Source: Bacteroidales bacterium
Lineage (GTDB): Bacteria; Bacteroidota; Bacteroidia; Bacteroidales; VadinHA17
Assembly (NCBI GenBank): GCA_003520925.1
Contig: DOTV01000189.1
Location: 1 to 8,073, forward strand
Direction: 5' to 3'
Length of the DNA stretch: 8,073 nt
Numbering within the stretch: the stretch's first letter is position 1; every line of letters starts with the position of its first letter. The notes below the pieces were generated by a model, which was given only the letters and a program-made list of their open reading frames with translations, was not told the origin of the DNA and made no database searches. Position numbers and translations under genes: made by a program. Positions 6,681 to 8,073 of the stretch are shown here, one piece after another.

Positions 6681-7373
6681 ATGAACCCTAATACAGAAAC
6701 AGTTAAAAGCGCAGTTGTTTTCGGAGCAACAGGACTTGTCGGAAAGGAGCTTGTAAAAGTTCTCCTTGAAAACAGGGATTTTGAATTTGTTACTGTTGTT
6801 GTCAGGAAACAATTGGCTTTTACCGACACCCGGCTTAAGCAGATAAAACTTCCCGATTTTTCAAAACTTATGGATCTGAGGGATAAGTTAAAGGCCGGAA
6901 TCTTTTTTTGTTGCATCGGGACCACCATAAAAACTGCCGGATCAAAAGATGAATTTGCAAAGGTTGATCTTGAAATACCAAAGAGTGTAGCCCGTCTTGC
7001 TGAATCCCTGTCGGTTCCGTCGCTGGTTGTCGTATCTTCAATAGGAGCTGATACTGGTTCATCCAATTTCTATCTCAGGACAAAAGGGGAGATGGAAAAA
7101 GCTGTCAGGGAGATTTTCCATGCCAACCTGAAATTTGTCAGACCGTCATTGCTTATGGGTGACCGCGATGAATTCAGGTTCGGAGAAAAAGTATCGGCGG
7201 CTTTTATGAAAGGATTCGGGTGGCTTTTTACCGGGCCATTTAAGAAATACAAAGGCATTTACGCAAGAGATGTTGCCTTTGCAATGATGAAGATTTCTGA
7301 TCTTCCCGCAGAAAAACTGATCTTTGAGTCAGATGAATTACAGAGACTGGCAAAAGAGAGCCTGATAAAATGA
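6681..7373 (+). CDS. Atypical SDR, NAD(P)-binding protein of the TIP30/HTATIP2-like group
   Basis: A complete 230-residue protein with one Rossmann domain. AVVFGATGLVGKEL places the dinucleotide-binding glycines at 15, 18 and 21 (GATGLVG). Further group features are FFCCIGTTIKTAGSKDEFAKVDLEIP (split by position: CCIGTT 77-82, KVDLE 94-98), VVSSIGAD (117-124), an SDR-like YLRTK with Tyr131 and Lys135, and VRPSLLMGDRDEFR (153-166). These match the small atypical SDR group that includes HTATIP2/TIP30-like bacterial proteins, usually annotated as NAD(P)H-binding protein or oxidoreductase. The reaction is unknown. No export signal is seen. It lies 31 nt after the LOG gene and 15 nt before the next gene, consistent with a shared transcript. 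Assignment to the fold is strong; a specific function cannot be given. Confidence 0.87.
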   Translation: MNPNTETVKSAVVFGATGLVGKELVKVLLENRDFEFVTVVVRKQLAFTDTRLKQIKLPDFSKLMDLRDKLKAGIFFCCIGTTIKTAGSKDEFAKVDLEIPKSVARLAESLSVPSLVVVSSIGADTGSSNFYLRTKGEMEKAVREIFHANLKFVRPSLLMGDRDEFRFGEKVSAAFMKGFGWLFTGPFKKYKGIYARDVAFAMMKISDLPAEKLIFESDELQRLAKESLIK

Positions 7374-7388
7374 AAATAATTCCGGAAA

Positions 7389-8018
7389 ATGCTTGAAACA
7401 ATTACCCTGCCTCCTGAACTGGAGTCTCATGTAGGAACTGAGATAAAGGATTTTGCAGTTAAGGCAAAACATGCTGCGCCTCCAAAGGCAGCACTGGCGA
7501 TGATCATCTTTGGAGTTGTCTGGCTTGCGTTTTCAAGTGTTTTTCTGTTTGCTTTCCTGGGTCCGCTGTTTAAAGGGGAAGAGGTCCATTTTCTTGCAAA
7601 CGATGTTCCGACAGTTGCCAGCCCTGAAAACCTTCGGCCTATTCTTCTTCCGGCTGCAATTATTGGAATTTTCATTCTTATCGGTTTAGGCATGCTTGGA
7701 GGTGGTATTTTTATGATGTTCAAAAAGGGAGGTTACTTTATCGGAACACAGACCAGGCTTATCAGCCTTCAAAAAGGGAAATACCGGTCAGTGGATTGGG
7801 AACAGTTTTCAGGTGACATAGAAGTTACCGGTAATGAGCAGAAAGGTAATATCAAGCTGGGATTGAGATCAGGGAAAATGATAAGCAGCAAAAACGGGCC
7901 TGACAGGTATGTCCCTGATGAAATTTATATATCCGGAATACAGAATGTATCAGAAATTGAGGAGTCATGCCGGAAAAGAATAAAGGAAAATGATCCGACA
8001 CCAGCAGTACGGAGTTAA
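7389..8018 (+). CDS. Unrecognised two-pass membrane protein with a soluble C-terminal domain
   Basis: A 209-residue protein I do not recognise. The N-terminal 33 residues are soluble. Two hydrophobic segments follow: about 36-60 (ALAMIIFGVVWLAFSSVFLF) and about 86-111 (ILLPAAIIGIFILIGLGMLG), joined by a roughly 25-residue loop. The remaining about 95 residues are hydrophilic and predicted beta-rich: GYFIGTQTRLISLQKGKYRSV (split by the turn at QKG), DWEQFSGDIEVTG, GNIKLGLRSGKM and DEIYISGIQNVSEI. The positively charged FKKGG after the second segment suggests that both ends face the cytoplasm. The soluble part is vaguely like bacterial PH-type domains that follow two membrane helices, but this is a weak resemblance. 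It begins 15 nt after the SDR gene, in the same direction, so it is likely co-transcribed. The earliest in-frame ATG is used; no strong ribosome site is visible. Confidence 0.8.
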   Translation: MLETITLPPELESHVGTEIKDFAVKAKHAAPPKAALAMIIFGVVWLAFSSVFLFAFLGPLFKGEEVHFLANDVPTVASPENLRPILLPAAIIGIFILIGLGMLGGGIFMMFKKGGYFIGTQTRLISLQKGKYRSVDWEQFSGDIEVTGNEQKGNIKLGLRSGKMISSKNGPDRYVPDEIYISGIQNVSEIEESCRKRIKENDPTPAVRS

Positions 8019-8020
8019 TA

Positions 8021-8052
8021 ATTTCGGATTTCGGATTTTCGATTTCGGATTT
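8021..8052. repeat. Short tandem array of 7-bp ATTTCGG repeats
   Basis: Four contiguous 7-bp units follow the last stop codon by two bases: ATTTCGG, ATTTCGG, ATTTTCG (variant) and ATTTCGG, ending in a partial ATTT. It is intergenic and has no clear dyad symmetry. Such short AT-rich arrays next to gene ends are slippage-prone. No terminator hairpin is seen in the remaining bases to the window end. Confidence 0.75.
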
Positions 8053-8073
8053 AATTATATCTTTCAGAATTGC

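Noticed and set aside
6671..7066. 131-codon open frame on the - strand opposite the SDR gene
   Set aside because: It is antisense to a gene with a clear GATGLVG Rossmann motif; the translation is low-complexity and Ser/Thr-rich without recognisable features.

Overview
The window looks like a chromosomal fragment of a plant-polysaccharide-degrading Bacteroidota (Bacteroidetes) bacterium, probably Bacteroidales-like. This is inferred from the moderate, AT-leaning composition, the absence of clear Shine-Dalgarno sites before most starts, promoter-like TTTG / TAnnTTTG elements, an exported esterase predicted to be cut just before a Gln, and the gene content. No rRNA or other phylogenetic marker is present, so the assignment below phylum level is a guess.

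Layout. Positions 1-3103 hold two closely packed glycoside hydrolase genes on the + strand: the C-terminal part of a GH10 endo-xylanase cut by the window edge, and 4 nt later a complete GH36-type alpha-galactosidase-like enzyme. An aldo/keto reductase with an intact catalytic tetrad follows (3166-4137). Next is a compact mazE-mazF type II toxin-antitoxin module (4226-4784). It is preceded by a well-spaced Bacteroidota-type promoter and two perfect palindromes 11 bp apart that overlap the predicted transcription start. On the - strand, converging on mazF with an 11-bp overlap of the two 3' ends, is a secreted CE1-type esterase with an N-terminal E-set domain (5961-4774). A 100-bp divergent spacer then separates it from a + strand series of three genes: a LOG-family phosphoribohydrolase, an atypical SDR (TIP30/HTATIP2-like), and an unrecognised two-pass membrane protein (6062-8018). 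The window ends in a short array of 7-bp ATTTCGG repeats.

How the genes may work together. GH10, GH36 and CE1 activities fit hemicellulose breakdown: xylan backbone cleavage, removal of alpha-galactosyl side groups, and removal of acetyl or feruloyl esters. No SusC/SusD pair, regulator or transporter is visible here, so a polysaccharide utilization locus can only be suggested. The toxin-antitoxin pair sits between the hydrolases and the esterase and seems functionally unrelated. The LOG/SDR/membrane genes look like an ordinary housekeeping or accessory operon.

I see no clearly new multi-gene system. The most interesting points are the mazEF control region and the MazF protein, which lacks the usual Arg-Pro motif at the catalytic position and also deviates in the DQIR motif.
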